Made by a program: the position numbers and the translations under genes. Of a stretch of 64,000 bases of DNA, positions 32,395 through 44,300 are shown piece after piece (the first letter of the stretch is position 1; the number at the start of each line of letters is the position of its first letter). The DNA comes from Nereocystis luetkeana. Lineage: Eukaryota > Sar > Phaeophyceae > Laminariales > Laminariaceae. The DNA lies in the NCBI GenBank assembly GCA_031213475.1, contig JARUPZ010000014.1, forward strand, positions 2,480,001 to 2,544,000, given 5' to 3'. Below the pieces are notes generated by a model that saw only the letters and a program-made list of their open reading frames with translations, did no database searches and had not been told where the DNA came from.

Positions 32395-35300
32395 CTGCAG
32401 AAGACAGACACGTCGGGATGTTGCGTTGGGCCTCAGACACAGGCTGTTTCATTCGGCAGCCAGGCTATTGCATTCGGCAGTCAAGTTATGTGTGGCATCA
32501 GGTTATTTTTGCATTCGGCAGACAGGTTATTTCTTCTGCATATATTCGACAGGTCGAGGGCATTTCACTCGGCGGTCTGGTTATTGCATTCATGAATTTC
32601 AGCAGTCAGGCTGTGTTGCTTTCAGCAGACGGGTTATTTTGCGTTCGGCAGAATGAGCCTATTGCTTTCGGCGGACAGGTTGTTGCTCTCGGCGGTCAGG
32701 CTATATTAGCATTTAGCGGGCAGGGTATTTGCGTTCTGCAGACAGGGTATTCCGTTCCCCGGTAAGTTTACCGTGGCATCTTTCTTCTCGTCGCCGTTTC
32801 GTTTCGTTTCCTTCACGATGGTTATGATGATGTATCGCATTCGGCAGACAGAGTATTCCTACTATCGCATTCGGCAGACAGAGTATTCCTACTATCGCAT
32901 TCGGCAGACAAGGTACGTAACCGCATTCAGCAGACAGAGTATTCCTACTATCGCATTCGGCAGACAGAGTATTCCTACTATCGCATTCGGCAGACGACAG
33001 AGTATTCCTACTATCGCATTCGGCAGACCAGGTGCGTGACCGCATTCAGCAGACAGAGTATTCCTACTATTATTGCATTCGGCAGACAGATTACTTCATT
33101 TTACAGACGGGTCATGGTTAGATACTGCATTCGCCAAACAAAAAAGTGTTCCACGTATGCATGTGCCCACAATAGAATAACTACAGTATTGATGATATTA
33201 ATGGCATGTTTTAGAGCAGTGCCACGGCGGTAGAGGAGATAACTACCGCTCTGCCCCCGAATGTGTGAAACGTTTGCGTATTAACAATTAATCGAGAAGG
33301 TGCTTATATTTGGGTACGGAGTGGAAAATTTTACGGGGTGCTCCGCTAAGCTTTAGTTTTACCAATGCGCCCGAGGATAAAAAAATGGGGAGGATGGGGC
33401 GGCAGAAAAGAAGGCACAAGTCCCTGGCTTGGCTGGCCGCCCAATCCAGCGGATACGTCACGTCTGCTCGTACTCGCGGCAGGACCTCGCGCTCCCGTGC
33501 TTGCTCGCGCCCGACGTGGGGGTGCTGGCCTGTACCGATGCTTTCCTCGAAAGGACTGCTTGTAGGACCGTCAGACCACTGACCACCCATAAACGCTCTC
33601 TCAGTCCCCGATACAGACACACCTTATTATGCTGTTTGCCAATAAGCCCTGTTGTTGGTTACTTCGTTTTTGCGGGGGCCGTTACTTCGTCTACGAAAAA
33701 AACTACTCCATTTTTACTAATCCCCCGATGGACAAGAAAAAGAAGACGCTGTGTGTATACATTCGATGGAAACACCCGTCTGCTTGCAGAAGACTGACAG
33801 CCTAGTCTTTTTGCGCTCGTCAGACAGTATAGTCGACCGCTATGATATGCGATGAAAAGCACGTGCCCAACTCAAGAAGACAGACAGCCTGCCTCTATTT
33901 ATGCTCTCGGTATCACTTCAGATTCGTGTGTACAATTTACGAAGTACCAGGTACTAAACAATACACGCGTCGTACAGCACATCTCACGATGTCGGACAGA
34001 TCACGATACATATATCTATCTATCTATCTACAGATAGATCATCTAGATCATCTAGATCCTAACCTGCCGTCATGATATGTCGTGCTGGGTCTGTACAGTA
34101 CAGCCCCCATGCAGGTTACACGGGTTCCAACCGGCAACATGAGCCAGATCATACAGATCAGAAATATATCTGCCCTGAAAGATCTAGATCATCGAATGAT
34201 CTGTAGATGATCTATCTGTCCGTCACGTGAAGTTTGTAGCTGATATTTTTAGCAATCCCACGGAAGAGCGGGGTACCCATTTTTGGCCAAATTCTAAGAC
34301 CAACTATTAGGGGAAATTATTTCTGAGCTCTCAGAACTGAGTTTTTAGGCCGAATATACGCGTTTTACTCGGCGGGAAAGCCACAAACACCGATAGACTC
34401 CTCAAAATGCTCCCGGTAGTTTTTTGCGATATTTCAGGAACAATATTCAGTTTCCCCAAAGTCCTAGTTTATTTTTTGGGGCAGCCAATCAGTTTTCTCT
34501 GGAGGCTCAGAAATATGGCTGTTGGTCAGAACCGGGGCCAGAAATAATGGATCTTGGAGGATTTTATGAAAAATCATGATGTCCTCCGAACTGGAAAGAT
34601 GGACGAACAATCCAACTTTGACTCTGGAGAAACGGAGAAGTGCTCGAGAAAGCCCTCGGAAAACCAAAGGGGGCATCCTGAGGAGCCTACCGGTGTTTTT
34701 GACAGTCCCGCCGAGTAAATCGCCGATTTTCGGCAAAAAATGCCAGTTCTGAGACCCCATAATATTTTCCCATATTAGTTGGTCTAACGATGAGGAGCTG
34801 TCTGGTGATCTACGGTAGGACAGTAGAGTGGGAGCTATACCCCCACTTCTCATTTTCGCGGTTAGGCCGCACGGGCGAGCGGTTCTGCACCTCGCTCACT
34901 ATTGAACTTGAAAATATATCACACCTCGAAGAGCTAATCGATTCCCGCTTGATGATCTAGCTCTTTCAGGGCAGATAGATGATCTATTCACGATCTTGTA
35001 TGGTCTGTATGATCTAGCTCATGCTGTCGGGTGGGACCCGTAGATTCTGCAAGATCTATAGAGCACGTGTTTCCTGATTTGGATCTGTACTAAAGACAGA
35101 TCCTGCACGTAGCTCTCACTACAGTAGGTGAGGAACTATTGTAGATGATCTATCTGTAGATAGATAGATCATTATCTAGATGAGGTGTGAAAGATTATGT
35201 TGGCGAAGCTCAACAAACAAAAAAGCCCATGGCGCGGCGCCTATCGCGAAACCTCCCTTAAAAACCTCGTGTAAACGACTGCAAAAGGTCGGTCACTCAG

Positions 35301-38300
35301 TGGACCGTGGCTCTGAGTGGCGGAAAAAAAGGGAGCCCGTAAAAGGGGGGGAACCCCCCCCCCCCCCCCTCCCCCTGCCGTATCCTTGGTTCGCTTTACA
35401 GGACCACTCTGGACGGAAAGGTACGGACCCTTTGGTATTCGTATTGATATCCCGACGACCCTTATATTACCGGCCAGAGTGGTCCGGACGGATATGTATG
35501 GGCCCTTTGGTATTCATGTTTCTACCTCAACGATCCTTATATCACCGACTAGAGTGGTCTGAACGGAAATGTAAGGACCCTTTGGTATTCATATTTATAT
35601 CCCAACGATCCTTACATTGCCGACCAAAGTGGTCTAAACGGATATGTAAGGACCCTTTGGTATTCATATTTATACCCCAACGATCCTTATGTTACCGACC
35701 AGAGTGGTCTGGACGGGAATGTAAGGACCCTTTGGCATTCGTACTTATACCCCAACGATCCCTATATTACCGACCAGACTGGTCTGGACGGAAATGTAAG
35801 AACCGTTTGGTATTCATATGTATACCTCAACGATCCTTATATTACCGACCAGAGTGGTATGGACGAATATGTAAGAACCGTTGGGTCTTCGTATTTATAC
35901 CCTAGCGATTCTTATATTACTGACCAGACTGGTCTGGACGGAAATGTAAGAACCGTTTGGTCTGCATATGTATACCCCAAAGATTCTTGTGTTTTCGACT
36001 GGCAAGTTTATGGCGTCCGTCATCAAATGTTCGACACAAACAGGTTATACCAGGTATTTATTTCGCGAAAGAAGTCACCAAAATAAAGGAATCGACAGGC
36101 AACTTTATTGTAGTGCGCTCGATCAACTCCCTCTCTCAGTGCTGCAAAAAAAAACCTGCCACTACAGTATTAATGGTTTCAACTATTACGAGGGACCATA
36201 GTAAGCAGGACCTACGGTACACACTAAAATCGATATATTACCCTATTTTTGCTCACAAAATTTGGTCCTAATTACTATTAATATGGTCCCCCGTAATAAG
36301 TACCAGGCATTTTTTCTAAAACATTGTGGGCCTCCCCCTTCCCCCCAGGGTACCGTTTTTTTAGTTTTTTGTTGGCGGTCACCACGGGGTGTATGGTATG
36401 ACACCCACGAGGGAGTTACGTAGTAAAACCCATTTGATGTCTCTGGAAGTGGCCACACCAGAGATTAAATCTTTTCATTGATGCTGTCATCCATACATTG
36501 ATGCTGTCATCCATACATTGATGCTGTCATCCATACATTGATGCTGTCATCCATATGCAAGGAAATCCGGCTCACAAGCGGTTCTTCGTAGGATGCAGCT
36601 CACCCTTCATGCGACACGCCCAACACCTCACGGCGCTTCGCGCTTGGCGCAAGCAAGGTCTGCCTGGTCGGTAAAAACCCGACGTGCTCCGTCCCGACAT
36701 TGTAGGGGTGCGAGGGTCTATGGTCATACGGCTACGGCCATGCATGATAGTGAGCACATCTCTCCTCTCCCCCCTGAACGGTCATACGACTACGGCCATG
36801 CATGACGATGATTACCCCCCCCCCCCCCCCCCTGTTTCCCCCCTCGCGCCTGATGCAAGCAATGCCTGCCTGGTCGGTTAAAAACCCCACGACGTGCTCC
36901 GTCCCGGTATTGTAGGGTTACGAAGGTCGATAGTCATACAACTACCGGCCATGGATGACAACGAGTAGCCGCCCCCGCCCCCCCCCGCCGCCGGTGTGTC
37001 TACCCGCTTTGTTAGCGGAGGTGATGAGGAAAACAGACGAACGTTGCATGGATAAGTTTGGCACACTATATAGAAGCGAGAAAACGATCAAAACGATCGC
37101 ATCCTAGGAGATAGATGGTGGCCACAGACGACAAAAACAAGAAAAATGTGTGGTAGATGGAGAAAAAACGTCATGAGCGCCCCAATGTTGGAGGTGTCTC
37201 TGTATTCGGAATAAAAACGGGCCTCCGTCTCTAAAGGGATGCGTCGTCAATGGCCAACCGACTAAGGCAAGCAACCAATGAGTACGCCCCCCGCCCCCCC
37301 CCCCCCCCCTCCCCGTACCTGATCTCCGGACTTGGCCGACATGAAGAAGGTGTACATTCCGTTGTCGTCGGCGAACTGATGGGCGCTCACCGTTCGCACG
37401 GCTCGCAGATGGCTCAGGTCGCCTGGACCGGGCCGAGGAGCCAATTAATCGAGATGTCGGAGGAGCTGAGTACGGGGTTGGGCAATTAGTTGCCGTGGTA
37501 TGAATGTTTACGAGGGGCCATAGAAATCAGGACTCCATCATGTGTACAAAAACCCATGTATTCCAGCCTTTTTTTCTGAGTATTCTTACTGCAGTCCTGG
37601 TTACTGCTGCAGGTTCCCCCGATTTAGTGGTCCGAGAATGCGTGCAGAGTGGGGACTCCAGACGAGTGAAGGTGGAGGGAGGGGGGTGGGGGGGAGGGGG
37701 AGGTGCAGTATGGGGCGGCCAACAAGAAACGCCTACGTACGTAATCTGAGCAAGGTTTTCAGACCTTGTTGTGGCACCGACATTCAACATAGGCTATTAT
37801 ATATGCCTGGTAGGCTATCGCGTACCGCTCTCTGGACGGAAATGTAAGGATCGTTGTGTGTTGATGTTTGTACACCAACGGTCCTTAAATTTCGATCCAT
37901 ATAAGCGTAAGGAGCGTGTTCTACTGGCATTTGAACGCCAACGGTCCTTTTGCATTTCCGGCTAGATACATGTTAGGAGCGCTTGTTTGTGTCTTTTTGC
38001 CATCCCATTTATTGTCGTCGCCCTTCTTTTCTCTTTCTCCTTCCTGTCAACAGTCGTAACTTAGATATCCGGGGTCACAGAGCAGGCCCTTCTTCCTCCT
38101 CCCGCACCACGGTGCTTGCCTTGGCAGGCGTTTTTATCGGTAGAAGGGCTTCGGCCCTTTCTTCCCTCGCCGACTCGCATCGAATCGAGGTATGGATGGA
38201 TGGTGATACGCCAACGATTCTTATACCAGGGTAGGTTGTCACTCATAGCGGTATCAGGTACATAGGGCTTGCAGTGTTTATCAGTCCAGAGCTCGACGCT

Positions 38301-41300
38301 GACTTTTTTTCTTAGCGTTCCCCCAAAAATGAGGCTAACGAATCTCAACCCTTTGTAGGCCTGCAGTCCAGTTTTGGGGGGGAAAATTACTTGGAATTTG
38401 AGTGCTTTGTTCCAAAAAACGAGACTGCCGTTCTCTGCTGGTTAGTCTCAACGGTTTGTTTTTTTCTCACTCATTGATTGGTCTGTACGTGTACTGCTGT
38501 GTAAGGTTATTGCGTGTTCTAGCCGGATGGAGTCTCACATTTGTTCCCGACCATGGCCACGTACGGCATGGTTCCGTTGGCGAAGGTCTTGACAACGAGA
38601 CGATACCAATCATCCAGATTCTGAAAGCTATCGTAGTTCGTGATGTCGTAGCACATCACCACGGCCTGCATTGAATCGCAATGCGGAACAACCATGGTGG
38701 GGCGTGAGCGAGTGCGTGCGCATTCACACGTCGGAGAGGTCGTGGCTTGCCGGGTTCTCCTGCTGTACCCGGTTGATCGTACAGATCAGATCATGATCTG
38801 CCCGACCTGGACCGTGCAGCTCAGTGGGTGGGGACGTACTGCCTCCATTGCACCGCAGTGCGGAATAATCGCGATAGAAATTGGGTGAGTGTATTGACAC
38901 GTCCAACAGGTCATGATCTGCGTGACCTACTGTTAGATCGTACAGATCAGTGGGTGGGGACACACTGCCTGTACTTAACCACGGTGCGGAATAAATGCGG
39001 TAGAGAGAGGACGAGTGTTCGGACAGGCAGGTCGTGCACGGTGCGGAATAAATGCGGTAGAGAGAGGACGAGTGTTCGGACAGGCAGGTCGTGCACGGTG
39101 CGGAATAAATGCGGTAGAGAGAGGACGAGTGTTCGGACAGGCAGGTCGTGCACGGTGCGGAATAAATGCGGTAGAGAGAGGACGAGTGTTCGGACAGGCA
39201 GGTCGTGATCTGCCTGACCTAGATCACACAGATCAGTGAGAAGGGACATATGTACGTCAAACATACGCGCGAGAGCCGTCCCACCCAGATACATCCCACT
39301 CGCAAAACACGATATTTGGTGGATTGTGCAGGTCTAGATCATGCAGCCGTATCATTGAACGAATCGTACCCGGCAGCAAACATGTTTGCAAGAGCCGTCT
39401 CATGCACATCCCACCCGGGAAACGTGACCTAGACCCCGAACGATCATAGATAGTAGTGACCTACAGTATGTGCACCGAATGATCTAGATCATGAACTGGG
39501 GATCTGATCCGATTTGATCTGATCTGATCTCTCCTATGTGTGAAAAAGTCGGGCGTAATCGGACACCTGTTGTTGGATCTCACATGCGCCCCGGCGATGT
39601 ACTTGGACATCATCTTGCTCCCAATGCTCTGCCCTCCGATGTCCCATATCTGTAACGCCACATGGACGTCCCCTTCAAAAGTTCGGTTCGGACGACAAAG
39701 GTTAAGGTCGAGAGACACATGTCACGACAAGGTATGCTACATGACTGGATACCTGTCTTTTGGGGTCCGTCAAGGCCTCTTTTTATCTTATTATACTAGT
39801 TATAGTGCAGGGGGCGGTCACCCAAGGGGCCCAACCGCGTTCGGACCGTCTACGTCAGCAGACCGGTACTTTTAGGCGCGTTCTTTTGGCCTTAAATATA
39901 CTAGTTTACTATAGGGGCGGCCAGTCACGGCGTCAAACCGCGTCAGGACCGACTATGCTTGCAGACCGATCACTTTGAGCGCGTCAAGGCCTCTTTTGAT
40001 ATTACGATACTAACTTTAGTGTAGGAGGCGGCCAGTCATGGGGTCCAACCGCGTCAACACCGTCTATGTCAGCAAACCGGTCACTTTAGGCGCGTTCGAG
40101 GCGTCTTTAGGTCTAAAAATATACTTGTTTTAGTGTAGCGGGCGGTCGGCCAAGGGGTCAAACCGCGTCAGGACCAACTATGCCATGTAGGAGACCGGTC
40201 ATTTTAGGCGCGTCAGAGGCGTCTTTTGGCCTCGATAGACTGGTTATATGTAGGGGGCGGTCAGACCGCGTCAGAATCGCTACGTGTGTAGGAGACCGGT
40301 CATTTTGGGCACGCCAAGGCCTTTATTTTCAGCCCTTTTTTTACTAGATTTAGTGTTCGGGGGAGGTCAGTCAAGGGGCCTAACCGCGGTCTCGTACTGT
40401 AGCATAGTTGGCTTGCAACGCTACTAATGGTAGGTAATGTACGGGTGCTACCTCGAGAGTAAACCTGCATGCAGCTCACACGGACAGATATTACACCACC
40501 GCTGAAAATGATGATGACGAACCGCCGTTGCCATGAGTACACATAACACGCCGGAAGTGGGTGCATAAGGGAGTTAGACTTCGTGCATATGTTACCTTTT
40601 TTTGTTTCCCTCTGGGCTTCTTGTTCTTGCTCTGTTGCTGCTTTTGAGCGATCACGGTTAAAGCTCGGGCTAAATAAACATTGTAGGGTGGCAATCATTG
40701 TATAGGGCGTTTGCGAAAAAAGAGGTTGGGTTTCTTGTAGTCTGTTTCCCATGTAAATAGACGGCAGTCTCAACCGACGAAAAAATAGGATACTCCAACA
40801 GCAGTGATTGGTGCGGGAAAAAGTGACACATATAATACCTGGTATGACGTTTTTTACCTATGCATTTTTGGGCTGGGTTAACTCCGTGGGTTGGTTAGCA
40901 AACGGACCAACTCCTGATTGGCTAGGGCCTCGGAATCACCTGTTTAGCCAACCAGCCCTTCAGATGCGTCGGTTTCAAATATCTTTTACATAGAACCCAA
41001 CCAAATTGGACTATTGTTAACACCCTGATGCTATTACGGGGGACCATAGTTAATAGGACCAAATATTGTTAGTAAAAATGGTTAAATATATAGGTTTTTA
41101 TGTACACCATAGGTCCTATTAACTATGGTCCCCCGTAATAGTATGATATGGTTTCCCTTTGTTTCCTTCTTCGTTATGTACCTCTTCGTGAGTGATCAAC
41201 GTTGAAGGTCATGCTGCACATTTTCTGATGGCAAACGCAACACATACTAATACATCAGTGTTAATGTAAGACACTAGTATTACGAGACCCCTTGGGCTAC

Positions 41301-44300
41301 TGGTCAGAGGCTACCGACTAGACAACTCACCACCACGGCTAAGACCTTTAGCCTATTGTCCTGCCCTAGACACCGGTGTGTGAAGGTATGCGAAGTTACG
41401 TAGAGTAATGTGAAGATATGCGAACGTACGTCTATGTGGAGGTGTGTGAAGGTATCGCAGGTGGCCGGTACCCCCCCCCCCCCCCCCTTGCACAATGTGA
41501 GCTTGAACAAACCCTTGTGGAGACATTGAACAATGCATACATAACAACAGCAAACCCCAAAAGGTGTCGACAACCCCTCAATTTCGGTACGCCTAACGGT
41601 GTGCCACATTGTTCAATGTTTCCACAAGGGGTTTATAACGCCCACAATGTGCAGTGGCGGGGGGGGGGGGGGGGGGGTACCTGTGACGTGGAGACGTGTG
41701 AAGGTATGTGAAGGTATGTGAAGGTATGTGAAGGTATGTGAAGGTATGTAAACGTGCGTGAAGGTGCGCGAAGGTATGTGAAGATATGAAGGTATGTGAA
41801 GGTATGTGGAGGTATGTTGGCGTGTATAGAGGTATGTGTGAACGTATGTGAAGAGGTATACGCAGGTGTGTGGAGGTATGCGAAGGTATGCGAGGGTGCG
41901 TGAAGGTTTGCAAAGGTACGTGGAGGTACGCGAAGGTACGTGAAGGTGCGTGAAGCTATGAAGGCATGCGGAGGTGTGTGAAGGTATCTGGAGGTATGTG
42001 AAGGCACGTAAATGGATGCGGACGTATGTGAAGGTATGATAAAGTATGTGAAGTTATGTGAAGGTATGTAAAGATACGTGAGGGTACGGTACGTGAAGGT
42101 ATGCGAAGGCAAAAAATAAATGTGGAGGGATGTGAAGGGATAGACCACTGGGCTATTGGGTAAAGATAGCCTACTGTAAGTGTGTCCAACCCAGGGTGTG
42201 CCTTTATTTCACCAACAAACCGTGCGTACGCTCCTCAGCACTTTGACGTGGTCTGGCGTATATACATCGTGGAGCAAAAAATAAAACGGGCTCTCCAGCT
42301 GGTGTATAGAGTAGCCCCACCCCAAGGGTTTCCCATTGATGGTAACATTTCAAACGTGGCCCGCCCCTAATTCCAAGTAATCCCCCAAAACATGGGTGCA
42401 ATTCCTAAGGGTTTAACCCTTGACCAGCATATATATATATTGCAGTCCCGTTTTGGGGACAAACCACTCAAATTCCAAGTAGTTTGTCCGCAAAACGGGA
42501 ATGCGGTCCTGTATGGGTTAATAATTGCAACTTTTTGTTGGTGCATACTACCTTGGAATTAGTGTTGGATATTTTTTTAGTCGTGTGAGGGTTGGTGCCG
42601 GCAATGCTTCCCCGTCTTCGTCACTAAGCCGCTGCTACGCGAGTGCTGTCGCTATTGGGGAAGTGCTTCGTACGGCGCGCAAATAAATGCTGCAGCACCC
42701 TCGTCAACAAGTTACAATAGCGCTGGGAGACTATGTTCTTGAGCATGGTCAACGGAGTGTTATAGACGACACCTATTACAGCAGTAGTAGCCAGTGTTAG
42801 CTAGTCGCTGCTGCATAACACAGGGCTACCACATAGGTAGGTGCTACTATAGCAACCATAGTTTAGGTACACACCCATCTCATACAAGCAGCTGTTACAG
42901 TAGAAAAACAGAACGATTCTATGTATGTTCGGTTATTTTGTATTTCTGTAGTATGTGTTGAATTCACTCCTTGGATCTCATGCGGTAGGTACATCATGTA
43001 CAACTGATACTCCTTGACACTCATGTGGGTACATTACGTACGAGTGTTTGTTCCCAATAACAACATCACTACTTGACGTTGCATGTGTTTTAGCTTATAA
43101 CGCAGAGTAAGAAAGTGCATGCTTAACGGGAGGAGGTATTAGAGATGATACTTATCAGTAGCCATCATACTATTATTAATAGCTTGGTGCATGGGTTTCC
43201 TTTTGTTTCCGAGGTTTTCTTCTTTCGGGAAAGTTATGGTGATCCATGTTGAAGATCATGCTGCACATTGTCGGATGGCAAGAGAAATAATAAGAATAGT
43301 CGTTACTTGAACACTTTTTTTGTCATCTGGTATACATCTACGCATTTCTAGGTACACCAGACAGTTTTCCAGTCTCTGGGTTACAGTCTGTTTAAATACA
43401 GCAGTATACAGCAGCAGCTATCTTTTTACATTATCTACTGCTGTGCACTCGTAGCTCGTACGAGTACATAGAATAAGTATCAATAACAAGTAGTATTGTG
43501 GATCTACTGTAGTACGTACGTACGTACGTACGTAATCTACGGCAAATCACAGAGAAGATATCTTCAGTACCCCTCCGGGACCAGTAGCAGAGTATTTTGT
43601 TATGATTGAAGTAACAACGTAGGTCACGAGTAGTGCGTTCCCCAAGAGATATCGATCGGTGCAGTAAAAACGGGGTCTCCGTGTTGTTTTTATTGAACTG
43701 AACTGACTTCAAGGGTATTTCGTACCAGGTATTTCCCTATCTTGTTTTTGTTTCAACGAAGTGTAGGCCCTGGGGTCGTCCTTTGTTTCGAGCCGCGAGC
43801 GCGCACGCGCACCGCTCCCCTTTGAGCTCACTCTACTTTTGCTCGCCATAATCAGCTTCCAGCTGAGAAAAATTAATCAACACTGCTGTGGCTTGGGGTC
43901 ACCACACCATCTTCTTCTTCTCTTCTACTGAAGCTTCTCGTACAAGTCACCTGACAGCTGTAGATCCTACCATTATTTCATGACGCCAGAAGGTAACGAT
44001 AAGTAATGGTGGGGTAATATTATAGATAGTAATAAGTAACATGTAACCGAATTCACAACAGGGGCAGGGAAGCTACGCCGCATATGATGCGTCCTCCTGT
44101 ACAACAGGGGTTTTTCGCTCTCTTTCGGTCGAAACATTTCCGACCGACAGAGCGCTCCACCCAAGGACCTACCGCGTATATTATTATTACAGTAGTAATC
44201 CATCTGTGTTGCGCAATTCTCGGTTTAACAGACAAAACGGAAAAATGAGAACGAAACAAAAAATGGGAACGGACGGTTTTTTTTAGAAAGCAAACCAATT

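Larger units (their letters stand above)
32395..37318 (-). other. Rab28 intron 5 (4.9 kb)
   Basis: From the acceptor outward it holds the GCATTCGGCAGACAG minisatellite (32440-33110), unassigned GC-rich sequence (33230-33620), GATC elements (33985-34235, 34905-35190), a 487-bp TAA-flanked fold-back (34298-34784), the 8x75 bp hairpin array (35405-36003), a MITE (36180-36299), a 20-bp tandem repeat, poly(C)-tailed elements (36540-36985) and a LINE-B 3' fragment (37050-37311) abutting the donor. Confidence 0.85.
37423..38538 (-). other. Rab28 intron 4
   Basis: An 1116-bp intron. It holds a decayed MITE (about 37507-37622), a G/GGA-rich run (37670-37705), two 75-bp hairpin units (37805-37965), a SINE fragment (37990-38195) and a TTTTGGGG-type fold-back (38340-38450). 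Confidence 0.8.

Noticed and set aside
33420-33600. GC-rich open frames on both strands (for example [20 protein letters not shown])
   Set aside because: Inside Rab28 intron 5, no homology recognised, and open in several frames as expected from base composition.
35180-35905. 241-codon repeat protein on the plus strand
   Set aside because: The frame follows from a 75-bp hairpin repeat whose single copies elsewhere have no coding frame, and it is antisense inside a Rab28 intron.
41593-42189. Long minus-strand frames rich in [11 protein letters not shown]
   Set aside because: Pure consequence of the GTGAAGGTAT decamer satellite.
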